The notes under the pieces were generated by a model, which ran no database searches, was not told the origin of the DNA, and saw nothing but the letters and a program-made list of their open reading frames with translations. Positions 20,051 through 30,490 of a stretch of DNA of 64,000 nt are shown here, one piece after another; the stretch's first letter is position 1, and each line of letters opens with the position of its first letter. Position numbers and translations under genes: made by a program. The DNA is from Saccharopolyspora oryzae (GTDB lineage Bacteria; Actinomycetota; Actinomycetes; Mycobacteriales; Pseudonocardiaceae), in the NCBI RefSeq assembly GCF_027853915.1, contig NZ_JAQGLA010000022.1, forward strand, positions 25,659-89,658, read 5' to 3'.

Positions 20051-21451
20051 ATGTCGGGAACGGCGGAGAAGGCGCTGGCGGCCTTGAGCGCGGAACTCCC
20101 GGAGGGGGTGCTGCTGACGGACCCCGATTCCACCACCAGCTTCGCCCACGACGAAGCCGAGTGGGCACCGTTCGGCAAGCCCCTCGCGGTGGTGCGCGCG
20201 ACCAGCACCGACGACGTCGCGACCACCGTCCGGATCTGCGCTGAGCTGGGCGTTCCGGTTGTCCCGCGCGGCGCCGGGACGGGGTTGTCCGGTGGCGCGA
20301 ATGCCATCGACGGCTGCGTGCTCCTGTCGCTGGCCGACATGAACCAGATCCTGGAGATCAACCCGCGCGAGCAGCTCGCCGTGGTGCAGCCCGGCGTCGT
20401 CAACGACGACCTGCGCGCCGCCTGCCGCGAGCACGGCGCCTGGTACCCGCCGGACCCGGCCAGCTCGCCCTGGTCGACCATCGGCGGCAACGCCTCCACC
20501 AACGCCGGCGGCGTGTGCTGCGTGAAGTACGGCGTGACCCGCGACTACGTACTGGGCCTGGAAGCCGTCGTCGGCAACGGCGAGGTGGTCCGCCTCGGCC
20601 GGCGCACCGCCAAGGGCGTCGCGGGCTACGACCTGTGCGGCCTGTTCGTGGGCTCGGAGGGCACGCTCGGCGTGATCACCGAGATCACCGTCAAGCTGCT
20701 GCCGGGCCTGCGGGCCCCAGAGCGCACGGTGGTCGGCTACTTCGACTCGCTGGTGCAGGCCGGTGAAGCGGTCGCGGCGGTGGCCGCTGCCGGGGTGGTG
20801 CCCTCAGCCCTGGAACTGCTCGACCAGCACTGCCTGCGCGCGGTCGACGAGTGGAAGAACATGGGCCTGAGCGCCGAGGCGAACGTGCTGCTCCTGGGCC
20901 GCTCGGACACCCCGGGCGCGGCGGGGGAGCAGGAGGTCGACACGCTGCTGCGCTGCTTCGACGAGGCCGGAGCGACCTGGAGCGCCCGCTCCACCGACGA
21001 GCACGAGGCCGACGCCCTGTTCGCCGCGCGCCGGCTGGCCTACCCGGCGCTGGAACGCCTCGGCCCGGTGCTCACCGAAGACGTCTGCGTCCCGCGCGCG
21101 AAGGTACCGGAGATGCTGTCCCGCATCGAAGCCTCGGCTCAGCGCCACAACACCCAGATCGCCAACATCGCCCACGCCGGCGACGGCAACCTCCACCCGC
21201 TGATCATCACCCCGCCCGGAGACGACGAAGCCCGCGAACGGGCCCAGCTCGCCTTCGACGACATCGTCGCCGACGCGATCGCCATGGGAGGCACGGTCAC
21301 CGGCGAACACGGGGTCGGCCTCCTCAAGCGCAAGGGCCTCCACGCCGAACTGAGCCCCGCGGTCGTCGCCATGCACCACGCCATCAAGAACTCCCTCGAC
21401 CCGGCAGGAATCTTCAACCCGGGCAAGGTCTTCGGTGACCCCGACGCTTGA
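20051..21451 (+). CDS. FAD-binding oxidoreductase, GlcD-like (2-hydroxyacid/glycolate oxidase type)
   Basis: 466 aa, ATG at 20051 after GGAGGGCGAT. PCMH-type FAD domain at the N-terminus: VVPRGAGTGLSGGANAIDGCVLLSL, VVQPGVVN, YPPDPAS and TIGGNASTNAGGVCCVKYG. A C-terminal FAD-linked oxidase domain follows (HAGDGNLHPLI, GEHGVGLLKR, DPAGIFNPGKVF). Members oxidise D-lactate, glycolate or D-2-hydroxyglutarate. No GlcE or GlcF partner is adjacent, so it may act as a single-subunit dehydrogenase. It is a paralogue of the protein at 47645. Confidence 0.92.
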   Translation: MSGTAEKALAALSAELPEGVLLTDPDSTTSFAHDEAEWAPFGKPLAVVRATSTDDVATTVRICAELGVPVVPRGAGTGLSGGANAIDGCVLLSLADMNQILEINPREQLAVVQPGVVNDDLRAACREHGAWYPPDPASSPWSTIGGNASTNAGGVCCVKYGVTRDYVLGLEAVVGNGEVVRLGRRTAKGVAGYDLCGLFVGSEGTLGVITEITVKLLPGLRAPERTVVGYFDSLVQAGEAVAAVAAAGVVPSALELLDQHCLRAVDEWKNMGLSAEANVLLLGRSDTPGAAGEQEVDTLLRCFDEAGATWSARSTDEHEADALFAARRLAYPALERLGPVLTEDVCVPRAKVPEMLSRIEASAQRHNTQIANIAHAGDGNLHPLIITPPGDDEARERAQLAFDDIVADAIAMGGTVTGEHGVGLLKRKGLHAELSPAVVAMHHAIKNSLDPAGIFNPGKVFGDPDA

Positions 21452-21460
21452 CTCGGACGG

Positions 21461-21508
21461 GGTCGTGGGTGCGTAACAGTGCTCGAACACTGTTACGCAC
21501 TCACGACC
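21461..21508. terminator. Bidirectional terminator hairpin between convergent genes
   Basis: A 21-bp stem with one mismatch (left 21461-21481, right 21488-21508, 6-nt loop) fills the 60-bp gap between the convergent GlcD-like and E1 genes. Its head GTCGTGAGTGCG resembles the CGTGAGT head of the dispersed hairpin family, but the rest (TAACAGTG) differs. Confidence 0.8.
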
Positions 21509-21511
21509 ACC

Positions 21512-23695
<2,184 letters not shown>

Positions 23696-23730
23696 GGGGT
23701 CCTCCGTGTCGCGTGCTTTCGGTCGTGCGC

Positions 23731-24657
23731 TCACGACTCGTGCGGGTCCGCGTGCCAGTCGTTGGCCACCAGGGCGCAGGACTTGGCCAGGCACTCCAGT
23801 GCCATCGGCAGCAGCGGATTGGTGTTCTGCTTGCGGTACAGGGCTTTCACCCGGCGGTAGGGCTGCCACCCGGCGATGCGGCAGATCCGCACCGCCTGGT
23901 CCGGGATCGCCAGCCCGGGCAGCACGGCCACCCCGAGGTCGCGGCCGACGAGGTCCCGGATCACCGAGTAGTCGTTGCTGCGGAAGGTGATCCGCGGGAC
24001 GAAGCCCGCCGCGGCGGCCAACCGCACCAGCGACCGGGCGCCCGCGGTGTCCTGCCGGGTGCATATCCAGGCGTCGTCGGCGAGCTCGCGCAGATCCACC
24101 TCGGCGTGGTGGGCGAGCCGGTGCGTCTCGGGCAGTGCCAGCCGCAGCGGCTCGGCCATCAGCTCCTCGACGCACAGCTCGATCGGCCACTGGCGGGGGT
24201 CCAGGTCGTACTCGAAGACCACCGCGGCGTCCACGGTCCCGTCCAGCACCCCGCCGAGCACCTCGTCCGGCTCGCCCTCGTCGAGCTGCACCTCGGCGTT
24301 CGGGCGTTGCGAGACCACCGCGGCCAGCACGTCCGGCAGCACCCGTGCGTTGGCGGTGGCGAAGCTGGCCAGCCGCAGGCTGCCTTCCTCGCCGGCGACC
24401 ATCGCGCGCACCTCGCGTTCCAGGGAGTCCAGCGCGCCGAGCGCGTCGCGGCTGCGGTCGGCGAGCCGGATGGCTAACGCCGTGCTGCGGGCGCTGCGGG
24501 CGGAGCGTTCGAACAGCGGTGATCCGATCGCGCGCTCCAGCAGCACCATCTGCTGCGAGACGGCGGATGCGGTGTAGCCGAGCGCCCGCCCCGCTTCGGC
24601 GAACGAACCGGTGCGCACGCATTCCTGGAGGGTTCGCAAGTGGATCGGGTTCAGCAT
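23731..24657 (-). CDS. LysR-family transcriptional regulator
   Basis: 308 aa. The start is ATG at 24657 ([14 protein letters not shown]), where LysR N-terminal homology begins; the frame upstream is unrelated. The winged helix-turn-helix (about 3-62) reads [39 protein letters not shown] periplasmic-binding-like effector domain follows (about 90-300). It is the first gene of a two-gene leftward unit with the E1 fusion, so it probably controls that gene. The inducer is unknown, perhaps a 2-oxoacid or amino acid. Confidence 0.92.
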   Translation of the reverse strand: MLNPIHLRTLQECVRTGSFAEAGRALGYTASAVSQQMVLLERAIGSPLFERSARSARSTALAIRLADRSRDALGALDSLEREVRAMVAGEEGSLRLASFATANARVLPDVLAAVVSQRPNAEVQLDEGEPDEVLGGVLDGTVDAAVVFEYDLDPRQWPIELCVEELMAEPLRLALPETHRLAHHAEVDLRELADDAWICTRQDTAGARSLVRLAAAAGFVPRITFRSNDYSVIRDLVGRDLGVAVLPGLAIPDQAVRICRIAGWQPYRRVKALYRKQNTNPLLPMALECLAKSCALVANDWHADPHES

Positions 24658-24758
24658 ACCGGCCCCTTCAACTCTCGAGCTTCGAAGCAACGTTCGGCCT
24701 TCGGGGTGCTCAGGCGCAATACCCAGAACTCGACGGCGGTGGTTTTGCCTGGTGAGCG

Positions 24759-24804
24759 CTCGTGAGCACTTTGTGGTGCCAGAGCACCGCAAAGTGCTCA
24801 CGAG
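24759..24804. repeat. CGTGAG-type dispersed hairpin, copy 2
   Basis: Left arm 24759-24779 begins CTCGTGAGCACTTTGTGG. Right arm 24784-24804 is its complement at 20 of 21 positions, with a 4-nt loop. It lies between the LysR start and the stop of the dehydrogenase at 24819, so it may terminate that gene. Confidence 0.8.
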
Positions 24805-24818
24805 CCTCGACCTGCGGA

Positions 24819-25970
24819 CTAGGCGGGCTGCGGGAGTCGTCCGCGCAGCTCCATCGCGGTGCGCACCCGTTGCTTGGCCAGGTCGAGAGCCGCTTCGTGC
24901 GGGAGCATTCCGCTGCGGTTCGCGGTGTCGAGGACGAGCACGGTGTTGTTGCGGGTGCGTTCGGCGACCTCGGCCAGGATGGCGGTCGGTTCGGGGCGGA
25001 ACGCGGAGTGCCGCGCGTCCATGGCGAAACCGGCCGCGATGGCGCCACCGGCGTTGGCGATGAAGTCCGGCACCACCGTGATCTCGCGCCCGGCCAACAG
25101 CATTCGCGCCTCGGGCGTGGTCGGCAGGTTCGCGCCCTCCACGACCAGATCGGCCCGGATCTTCGCCGCCACGCCTTCGTCGATGACGTCCTGCCCGGCC
25201 GCGGGAACCAGCACGTCGCAGTCCACCAGCAGCTCCTCGCCGCGCGGGATGCGTTGCGAGTCAGCGGCTTTGGCCACGCAGGCGTCGCCGAAGTCGGCGC
25301 GCGCGTCCAGCCACTTCGGCACGTCCAAGCCGTCCGGGTCGTGCACCGAACCGTCGATCGTGGACAGCGCGACCAGCTGCGCGCCGAGCTCGTGCAGCCG
25401 CTTGGCGGCAGCGGCACCGACCGCGCCGAAGCCCTGCACTGCGACTCGAGCGCCCTTGATGTCGCGCCCCTGGTGCCGCAGCGCGGCTTCGACGGCTTCG
25501 GCGACCCCGTGACCGGTCACGCCGAGCTGGTCGTAGGGCACCCCGCCCAGCGTTTCCGGCACGCCGACCGCTGCGCCGCGGTCGCCGAGCTCGTCCTGGA
25601 TGATCGCCGCGTCGTGCTCGGTCATGCCCATGTCCAGTCCGGCGACGTAGCTGGCGGGGATCTGGTCGGCCAGCCGCCGCGCGAAGGCGCGCACGATCCG
25701 CTCCTTGTCGGGGGAGTCGGGGTCGGCGAAGATGCCCGCCTTGGCCCCGCCGTGGAACAGGTCGACCGCAGCCCACTTCCACGTCATCACCCGCGCCAGC
25801 CGGGCGATCTCGCCGACGGTGACGGTCGGGCTCATGCGGGTGCCGCCCTTGCCGGTGCCGCGGGCGGTGTTGTCGATGACCAGCACGCCCCGCATCCCGG
25901 TGCGCGCGTCCGAGACGCACACGACCTTCTCCGGACCCCACTCGTCGATCTCCTGCAACAGATCACGCAC
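24819..25970 (-). CDS. Glu/Leu/Phe/Val dehydrogenase family protein (1)
   Basis: 383 aa. GTG start at 25970 with GAGGAG 8 nt upstream; the frame extends further upstream without similarity. The N-terminal dimerisation/substrate domain has GTGKGGTRMSP and the catalytic-lysine motif HGGAKAGI (K77). The NAD(P) fold has VAVQGFGAVGAAAAKRL, and the C-terminus has VVPDFIANAGG. These enzymes oxidatively deaminate amino acids to 2-oxoacids. GGAKAGI instead of the usual GGAKGGI is a small deviation. Next to a 2-oxoacid dehydrogenase E1, a role in amino-acid (for example valine) breakdown is plausible but not proven. Confidence 0.88.
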   Translation of the reverse strand: MRDLLQEIDEWGPEKVVCVSDARTGMRGVLVIDNTARGTGKGGTRMSPTVTVGEIARLARVMTWKWAAVDLFHGGAKAGIFADPDSPDKERIVRAFARRLADQIPASYVAGLDMGMTEHDAAIIQDELGDRGAAVGVPETLGGVPYDQLGVTGHGVAEAVEAALRHQGRDIKGARVAVQGFGAVGAAAAKRLHELGAQLVALSTIDGSVHDPDGLDVPKWLDARADFGDACVAKAADSQRIPRGEELLVDCDVLVPAAGQDVIDEGVAAKIRADLVVEGANLPTTPEARMLLAGREITVVPDFIANAGGAIAAGFAMDARHSAFRPEPTAILAEVAERTRNNTVLVLDTANRSGMLPHEAALDLAKQRVRTAMELRGRLPQPA

Positions 25971-26035
25971 GGTTAGCGCTCCTCGTAGAGAATGCGGAAT
26001 TTGTCTTGCTCTGCGGTGCTGGTCACCTCCCGGCA

Positions 26036-26081
26036 CGCGATTTCAATGGAAATCAGAGGTCCGAATTCCATTGAAATCGCG
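26036..26081. repeat. 46-bp inverted repeat (TTCAATGGAA type), copy 1
   Basis: Arms 26036-26057 and 26060-26081 (22 bp, 20 pairs match) are separated by GG. The core TTTCAATGGAAATCAGAGG is shared with the copy at 29141-29186. Each arm resembles the 18-bp palindrome family (CGCA..TTCAAT.GAAA). It lies between two leftward genes. Confidence 0.8.
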
Positions 26082-26099
26082 TTACCGGGTGACCGCCGG

Positions 26100-27248
26100 T
26101 CACACGCAGTTGTGCTCGGGGCGGATCTCGGCGGCGGCGAAGCGGCGCACGTCCAGCGCCGAGACGTCGACCACCGGGGGACGGTCGAGCACGAGATCGC
26201 GCAGCACCTCGCCGATGGCGGGGCCCTGCAGGAATCCGTGCCCGGAGAAACCGGTGGCGTACAGGAACCGGCCCGGCCCGTCGGCCTCACCGACCAGCGC
26301 GTTGTGGTCGGGCGTGACTTCGTAAAGCCCGGCCCACCCGTGCGCCACGCCGACCTCCGCTAATCGGGGCGCCCGCCGGGCCACCGCGTCGGAGAGCCGC
26401 CCGAGCCAGCGGTCGTCGGTGCTCAGGTTGAACCCGTACTCCTCGTCGGGGTCGGACATCCCGATGAGCAGCCCGGGGCCTTCGTCGTGGAAGTAGAAGC
26501 TGGTGGCGAAGTCGATGGTGAACGGCAGCCGGGGCGGCAGGTCTGCGACCGGTTCGGTGACCAGGATCTGCCGCCGCAGCGGGCGGACCGGCAGCTCGAC
26601 GCCGACGAACTCGCCGATCGCCGCCGACCACGCACCCGCCGCGCACACCACGGTCGAGGTCGCCACCGACCCGTGATCGGTGTTCACGGCGGTGATCTGA
26701 CCGCCGGTCACGTCGATCCCGGTGACGGCGCAGTGCCGCCGGATCACCGCGCCGTGCCGCCGGGCGGCCTGCGCGTAGCCCTGCACCACGGCCTCCGGCG
26801 TGCAGTGCCCGTCGGTGGGGGAGAAGGCGGCGGCCAGCAGCCCGTCGGGCACCGCGTACGGGGAGAGCTCGCAGGCCTCGGCGACGCTCAGCATCCGGCT
26901 CGGCACCCCGAACTCGTTCTGCAGCCGGACGCCGTCCTCGAACGCCGCGACGTCCTCGGGGTCCGACAGCAGGAACAGGTAGCCGTGCTGCTTGAGGTCG
27001 ATCTCCCCACCGGGCCTGCGCGCGAAGTCCTCGAACGCGCGCAGGCTGCGCTGGCCCAGCTCGATGTTGACCGGGTCGGAGAACTGCGCCCGAACGCCGC
27101 CGGCGGCCTTGCAGGTGCTGCCCGAACCGAGTTCGTCGCGCTCCAGCAGCAGCACGTCCACGCCGGCCTCGGCGAGGTGGAAGGCGGTGCTCGCGCCCAC
27201 CACCCCGCCGCCGATCACGACGACCTCCGCCCGCGCGGGCAGCGTCAC
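26100..27248 (-). CDS. FAD-dependent oxidoreductase, DAO/sarcosine-oxidase-like
   Basis: 382 aa. The GTG at 27248 overlaps the stop of the aldehyde dehydrogenase (GTGA), indicating translational coupling. The N-terminal dinucleotide-binding motif is VVVIGGGVVGASTAFHLAEAG. DELGSGSTCKAAGGVR and the C-terminal LYEVTPDHNALVG and YATGFSGHGF are typical of the DadA/SoxB/glycine oxidase-like family. It would oxidise an amine or amino acid using FAD and oxygen or another acceptor. Candidates by context include cyclic imino acids, D-amino acids or N-methyl amino acids (sarcosine); none can be chosen from sequence alone. Confidence 0.88.
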   Translation of the reverse strand: MTLPARAEVVVIGGGVVGASTAFHLAEAGVDVLLLERDELGSGSTCKAAGGVRAQFSDPVNIELGQRSLRAFEDFARRPGGEIDLKQHGYLFLLSDPEDVAAFEDGVRLQNEFGVPSRMLSVAEACELSPYAVPDGLLAAAFSPTDGHCTPEAVVQGYAQAARRHGAVIRRHCAVTGIDVTGGQITAVNTDHGSVATSTVVCAAGAWSAAIGEFVGVELPVRPLRRQILVTEPVADLPPRLPFTIDFATSFYFHDEGPGLLIGMSDPDEEYGFNLSTDDRWLGRLSDAVARRAPRLAEVGVAHGWAGLYEVTPDHNALVGEADGPGRFLYATGFSGHGFLQGPAIGEVLRDLVLDRPPVVDVSALDVRRFAAAEIRPEHNCV

Positions 27249-28822
27249 CGCGCACCGCCGAGTTCGGGGGGCAGCTGGTAGTCCAGCTCCGGTTCCACGG
27301 TGTCGACGTCCATCTGGGCCTTCTGCAGCTTGCCGGAGAAGTCCCAGTTCAACGACTGCCAGCGGGTGAACTGGTCGAGCACCCACACCCCGGACTGGCG
27401 GCTGCCGTTGCCGGACTTGCCGTTGCCGCCGAAGGGCAGGTGCGCCTCGGCACCCGAGGTGGAGTTGTTCACGCTGACCATGCCCGCGCCGATGCCCTGC
27501 CGGAAGCGGAACGCGCTGGCCGGGTCGGTGGTGTAGATCGCTGCGGACAGCCCGTAGCCCGGCGCGTTGCCCAGCTCGATCGCCTCGTCCAGCGTCTCGT
27601 AGGTGCTCACCCCGACGATCGGCCCGAAGGTCTCGTTGCGGAACACGTGGTCGTCCGGGCGCAGCCCGTCCAGCAGCACCGGGTGGTAGTACAGGCCGGT
27701 CGCCGGGTCGCCGTGGAAACCCTTGCGCGGCGCGGATTCGGTGATCCGGCCGACCGATTCGGAACCGAGCACGGTGTGGTGGTCCTGGATCTGGCCCAGG
27801 ATGTTCTCGAAGTTGTCGGCGAACTTCTGGTCCAGCAGCGGCCCGTAGAGCACGTCACCGGTCGGGTCGCCGATGGTGGCCGCGCGCAGCGCCGCGTCGA
27901 GCCGGCGCACGAACTCGTCGTGGATGTCCCGGTGCACGATCAGGTTGCCCAGCGAGGTGCAGCGCTGCCCGGCGGTGCCCCAGCCGGAGAACAGCGCGCC
28001 CTCCACGGCCAGGTCCAGCTCGGCGTCCGGGGTGACGATCATCGGGTTCTTGCCGCCCAGCTCCAGGCACGGGCTCTGCAGGTACTTGCCGCACAGCGCG
28101 CCGACCTGCGCGCCGACCGCGCTGGAACCGGTGAACCCGACCTTGTTCACGGTGCCCGCCGCCAGCGCGGTCTCCAAGCCTTGGAAGGTCGATTCGCCGT
28201 CGGCGTAGACCAAGTTCAGCACGCCCTTGGGCACCCCCGCCCGCCAGGCCAGCTCGGCCAGCGCGCGGGCGACCCCGGCGGCGTACTCGGCGGGCTTCCA
28301 CACCACTGCGTTGCCGCACAGCAGCGCGGGTACGAGGTACCAGGACGGGACCGCGGCGGGGAAGTTGCCCGCGGTGATCACGACCGCCACGCCCACCGGG
28401 ACCCGGAAGGTGAACAGCTGCTTGTCCGGCATCTCCGAGGGCACGGTCTGGCCGTAGAGGCGCCGGCCTTCGCCCACGAAGAAGTCGCAGGTGTCGATGA
28501 TCTCCTGGACCTCGCCCAGCGCCTCGGCGCGCGGCTTGCCGATCTCGCGGGTCACCAGCCGCGCCAGCGACTCCTTGTTGGCCTCCACCAGCCGGCCCAG
28601 ACCGGCGATCACGCGCCCGCGCACCGGTGCCGGGACCTGCGCCCACTCGCGCTGCGCGCGCTGAGCCTGCTCGGTCGCCGCGGGCAGCACCTCGGGACCA
28701 CCGAGCGTGACCTCGGCGACCACGTCCTCCAGGTTCGCCGGGTTCCGCGAGAGGTACTCGCCCCCGCCGTCGACCCGTGCCGGGGTGTCCGGACCGATCA
28801 CGGAGCTCAACGTCGACTGCAC
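27245..28822 (-). CDS. NAD(P)-dependent aldehyde dehydrogenase
   Basis: 525 aa. GTG start at 28822 with GGAAGAGG 8 nt upstream; the frame extends further upstream without homology. ALDH superfamily: cofactor region VITAGNFPAAVPSWYLVPAL, VGFTGSSAVG, the general-base Glu motif LELGGKNP, the catalytic Cys in GTAGQRCTSLGN, and ETFGPIVGV. The N-terminus (YLSRNPANLEDVV) resembles semialdehyde dehydrogenases of amino-acid breakdown (aminoadipate or ketoglutarate semialdehyde types). It is the first gene of a leftward operon with the FAD oxidase, so it may oxidise the aldehyde made downstream of that enzyme. Confidence 0.9.
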   Translation of the reverse strand: MQSTLSSVIGPDTPARVDGGGEYLSRNPANLEDVVAEVTLGGPEVLPAATEQAQRAQREWAQVPAPVRGRVIAGLGRLVEANKESLARLVTREIGKPRAEALGEVQEIIDTCDFFVGEGRRLYGQTVPSEMPDKQLFTFRVPVGVAVVITAGNFPAAVPSWYLVPALLCGNAVVWKPAEYAAGVARALAELAWRAGVPKGVLNLVYADGESTFQGLETALAAGTVNKVGFTGSSAVGAQVGALCGKYLQSPCLELGGKNPMIVTPDAELDLAVEGALFSGWGTAGQRCTSLGNLIVHRDIHDEFVRRLDAALRAATIGDPTGDVLYGPLLDQKFADNFENILGQIQDHHTVLGSESVGRITESAPRKGFHGDPATGLYYHPVLLDGLRPDDHVFRNETFGPIVGVSTYETLDEAIELGNAPGYGLSAAIYTTDPASAFRFRQGIGAGMVSVNNSTSGAEAHLPFGGNGKSGNGSRQSGVWVLDQFTRWQSLNWDFSGKLQKAQMDVDTVEPELDYQLPPELGGAR

Positions 28823-29030
28823 CGAATGCACCTCTTCCTGCTCGAACGTCTCTGTGCCGTCGGAGGTGACGCCTCGATGTGCTGCACGCCACCTTCGCCG
28901 CAGGCTCACCGTAGTTCGTCGGAGGGGTGTTCGCGGAGAATCAGGAGAGTGATTTCTCCTCCAGCTGAACAACAGCAATCCTGTTGCTCGTCACCCGTGC
29001 CTCGTGCTCCGCACGTCCGGCCCGGGCCCG

Positions 29031-29089
29031 CAGTTTCAATTGAAACTGTGATCCGCCGTGCCTGGAGTCCGCAGTTTCAATTGAAACTG
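29031..29089. repeat. Paired 18-bp palindrome element, copy 2
   Basis: Two perfect copies of CAGTTTCAATTGAAACTG (29031-29048 and 29072-29089) start 41 bp apart. Both are embedded in CGCAG...CTGTG contexts. The spacer is TGATCCGCCGTGCCTGGAG plus four bases, similar to the spacers of the other two copies. Confidence 0.88.
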
Positions 29090-29140
29090 TGCGTCCCCGG
29101 CGTGTCCGGACCCCGACGCGCCGGTGCGTGTCGGGACTCC

Positions 29141-29186
29141 CGCAAATTCAATGGAAATCAGAGGTCTGATTTCCATTGAATTTGCG
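29141..29186. repeat. 46-bp inverted repeat (TTCAATGGAA type), copy 2
   Basis: A perfect 22-bp inverted repeat (29141-29162 and 29165-29186) with a GG centre has the core TTCAATGGAAATCAGAGGTC. It lies 72 bp upstream of the ATG at 29259. As RNA it would form a very stable hairpin; as DNA it could extrude or bind a dimeric protein. Confidence 0.85.
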
Positions 29187-29258
29187 GCGTTGGGAACCCC
29201 GGGCGGCTGGGGGATGGGGCTCTACCGGAGCGGGGTGGGGTGTGGCAGCGTGCCGCTC

Positions 29259-30197
29259 ATGAGCATGTGGAGCGATGCCGACGTTGCCGCGGCGCTGGGC
29301 CTGGACACCGCGATCGCTTCGCAGCGGCTGGCGTTCGAATCGCTCGGCCGGGGCGAGGCGCAGCTGGCCGAGAAGGTCGCGATCCGGACCGGAGACGACA
29401 CCGCCTTGTCCTACCTGAGCCGCCTGTCGCCCAAGCACGGCGCGGTGAGCAAGCTCGTCACCGTCCACCCCGGCAACGCCGAGCGCGGGCTGCCGGCGAT
29501 CTCGGCGACGGTCCTGGTCATGGATCCGACGACCGGTCAGCTCGTGGCCACGCTGCAGGGCACGGCGCTCACCGAGATCCGCACCGCGGCGGGCAGCGCC
29601 GTCGCGGCGGACGCTCTGGCGCCGCCGGGCGCCGACGAGCTCGCGGTCATCGGCTCCGGCGTGCAGGCGCGCGCCCACGTGCGCGCGATCGCGCGCGTGC
29701 GCGGGCTGCGCGAAGTGCGGATCTACAGCCGCGGAGCGGAAAGGCGCGAAGCTGCGGCAGCGGAGCTGGCGGCGGAGCTGGGCTTGTCGGTGCGAGCGGT
29801 GGCGAGCGCGGAGGAGGCGGTGCGCGGAGCGCCGCTGATCGCCGCGTGCACCCTGAGCGCGGAGCCGGTCGTGCCGACCGGCGCGGTAGCGGCGGGAGCG
29901 ACCGTGATCAGCGTCGGCAGCTTCGAGCACCACCGGTGCGAGGTCGACGCGGAGCTGGTCAAGCGCGCGGGAGCGGTCGTCGTCGACGATGTCGACACGG
30001 CCGCGGCGCACGCGGGCCCGATCGCGCGAGCGCTGGAGCGCGGCGACGTCACGCGAGAGCAGCTGCGAACGCTGGGCGAGGTGCTCGTCGGAGCGGCGCC
30101 GGGGCGCCGTGACGCGACGGAGGTCGTGTTCTACAACAGCGTCGGCTTGGGCGTGCAGGACGCTGCCGCGGCGCACGCCGTTCTCGGCACCCTCTGA
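29259..30197 (+). CDS. Ornithine cyclodeaminase / mu-crystallin family protein
   Basis: 312 aa, ATG at 29259 (the frame begins upstream within the repeat but has no ribosome site there). The family includes ornithine cyclodeaminase, alanine dehydrogenase and delta1-pyrroline/piperideine-2-carboxylate reductases. It shows EKVAIRTGD, LYRLS-type region SYLSRLSPKHG, ATLQGTALTEIRTAA, and the NAD fold LAVIGSGVQARAHVRAI followed by VRIYSRG. It is divergent from the aldehyde dehydrogenase/FAD oxidase pair. An imine-reductase or cyclodeaminase role in cyclic amino-acid metabolism would fit that context. Confidence 0.88.
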   Translation: MSMWSDADVAAALGLDTAIASQRLAFESLGRGEAQLAEKVAIRTGDDTALSYLSRLSPKHGAVSKLVTVHPGNAERGLPAISATVLVMDPTTGQLVATLQGTALTEIRTAAGSAVAADALAPPGADELAVIGSGVQARAHVRAIARVRGLREVRIYSRGAERREAAAAELAAELGLSVRAVASAEEAVRGAPLIAACTLSAEPVVPTGAVAAGATVISVGSFEHHRCEVDAELVKRAGAVVVDDVDTAAAHAGPIARALERGDVTREQLRTLGEVLVGAAPGRRDATEVVFYNSVGLGVQDAAAAHAVLGTL

Positions 30198-30382
30198 CCG
30201 GTCGAATTGAGCCGAACAGGAAGTTTGTCCAATTGAGGCGGCGGTGAGTTTTCGGTTGCACTGCGGTGAAAAGCCGGTTCAGGAGTCCGGTCCGCGCAGG
30301 CTTTTCCGTTGGCAGTGAAGCACTTGCGCGGTCCGCGAGGTCCGTTCGTCGTAATGCAGCTGAAAGCCTGCTGGGGCTCAGG

Positions 30383-30424
30383 GGAACGCATCCGCGCGCT
30401 TCGCGTCTTTCCCGGGTGCGTTCC
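30383..30424. other. Inverted repeat upstream of APC permease
   Basis: GGAACGCATCCG (30383-30394) pairs with CGGGTGCGTTCC (30413-30424) with one G-T pair and an 18-nt loop. It lies in the 293-bp gap before the permease operon. It could terminate the cyclodeaminase transcript or act on the permease leader. The rest of the gap shows nothing I recognise. Confidence 0.5.
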
Positions 30425-30490
30425 ATGGACGACCATCCCCGCATCGCTTGAGCGCAGGAGCGATCAGGCGCAGCTCGCGGGGAGGAACGC

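Larger units (their letters stand above)
28823..29258. promoter_or_regulatory. Divergent intergenic region carrying two repeat families
   Basis: About 435 bp between the leftward aldehyde dehydrogenase and the rightward ornithine cyclodeaminase-like gene. It must contain both promoters. It also holds the paired palindrome (29031-29089) and the 46-bp inverted repeat (29141-29186), only 51 bp apart, which suggests regulatory or insertion-hotspot behaviour. I see no coding frame. Confidence 0.5.

Noticed and set aside
23696..24622. Minus-strand extension of the E1 gene up to 24622
   Set aside because: This stretch is the LysR gene read in another frame; E1 homology starts at ATG 23695 behind GGAGG.
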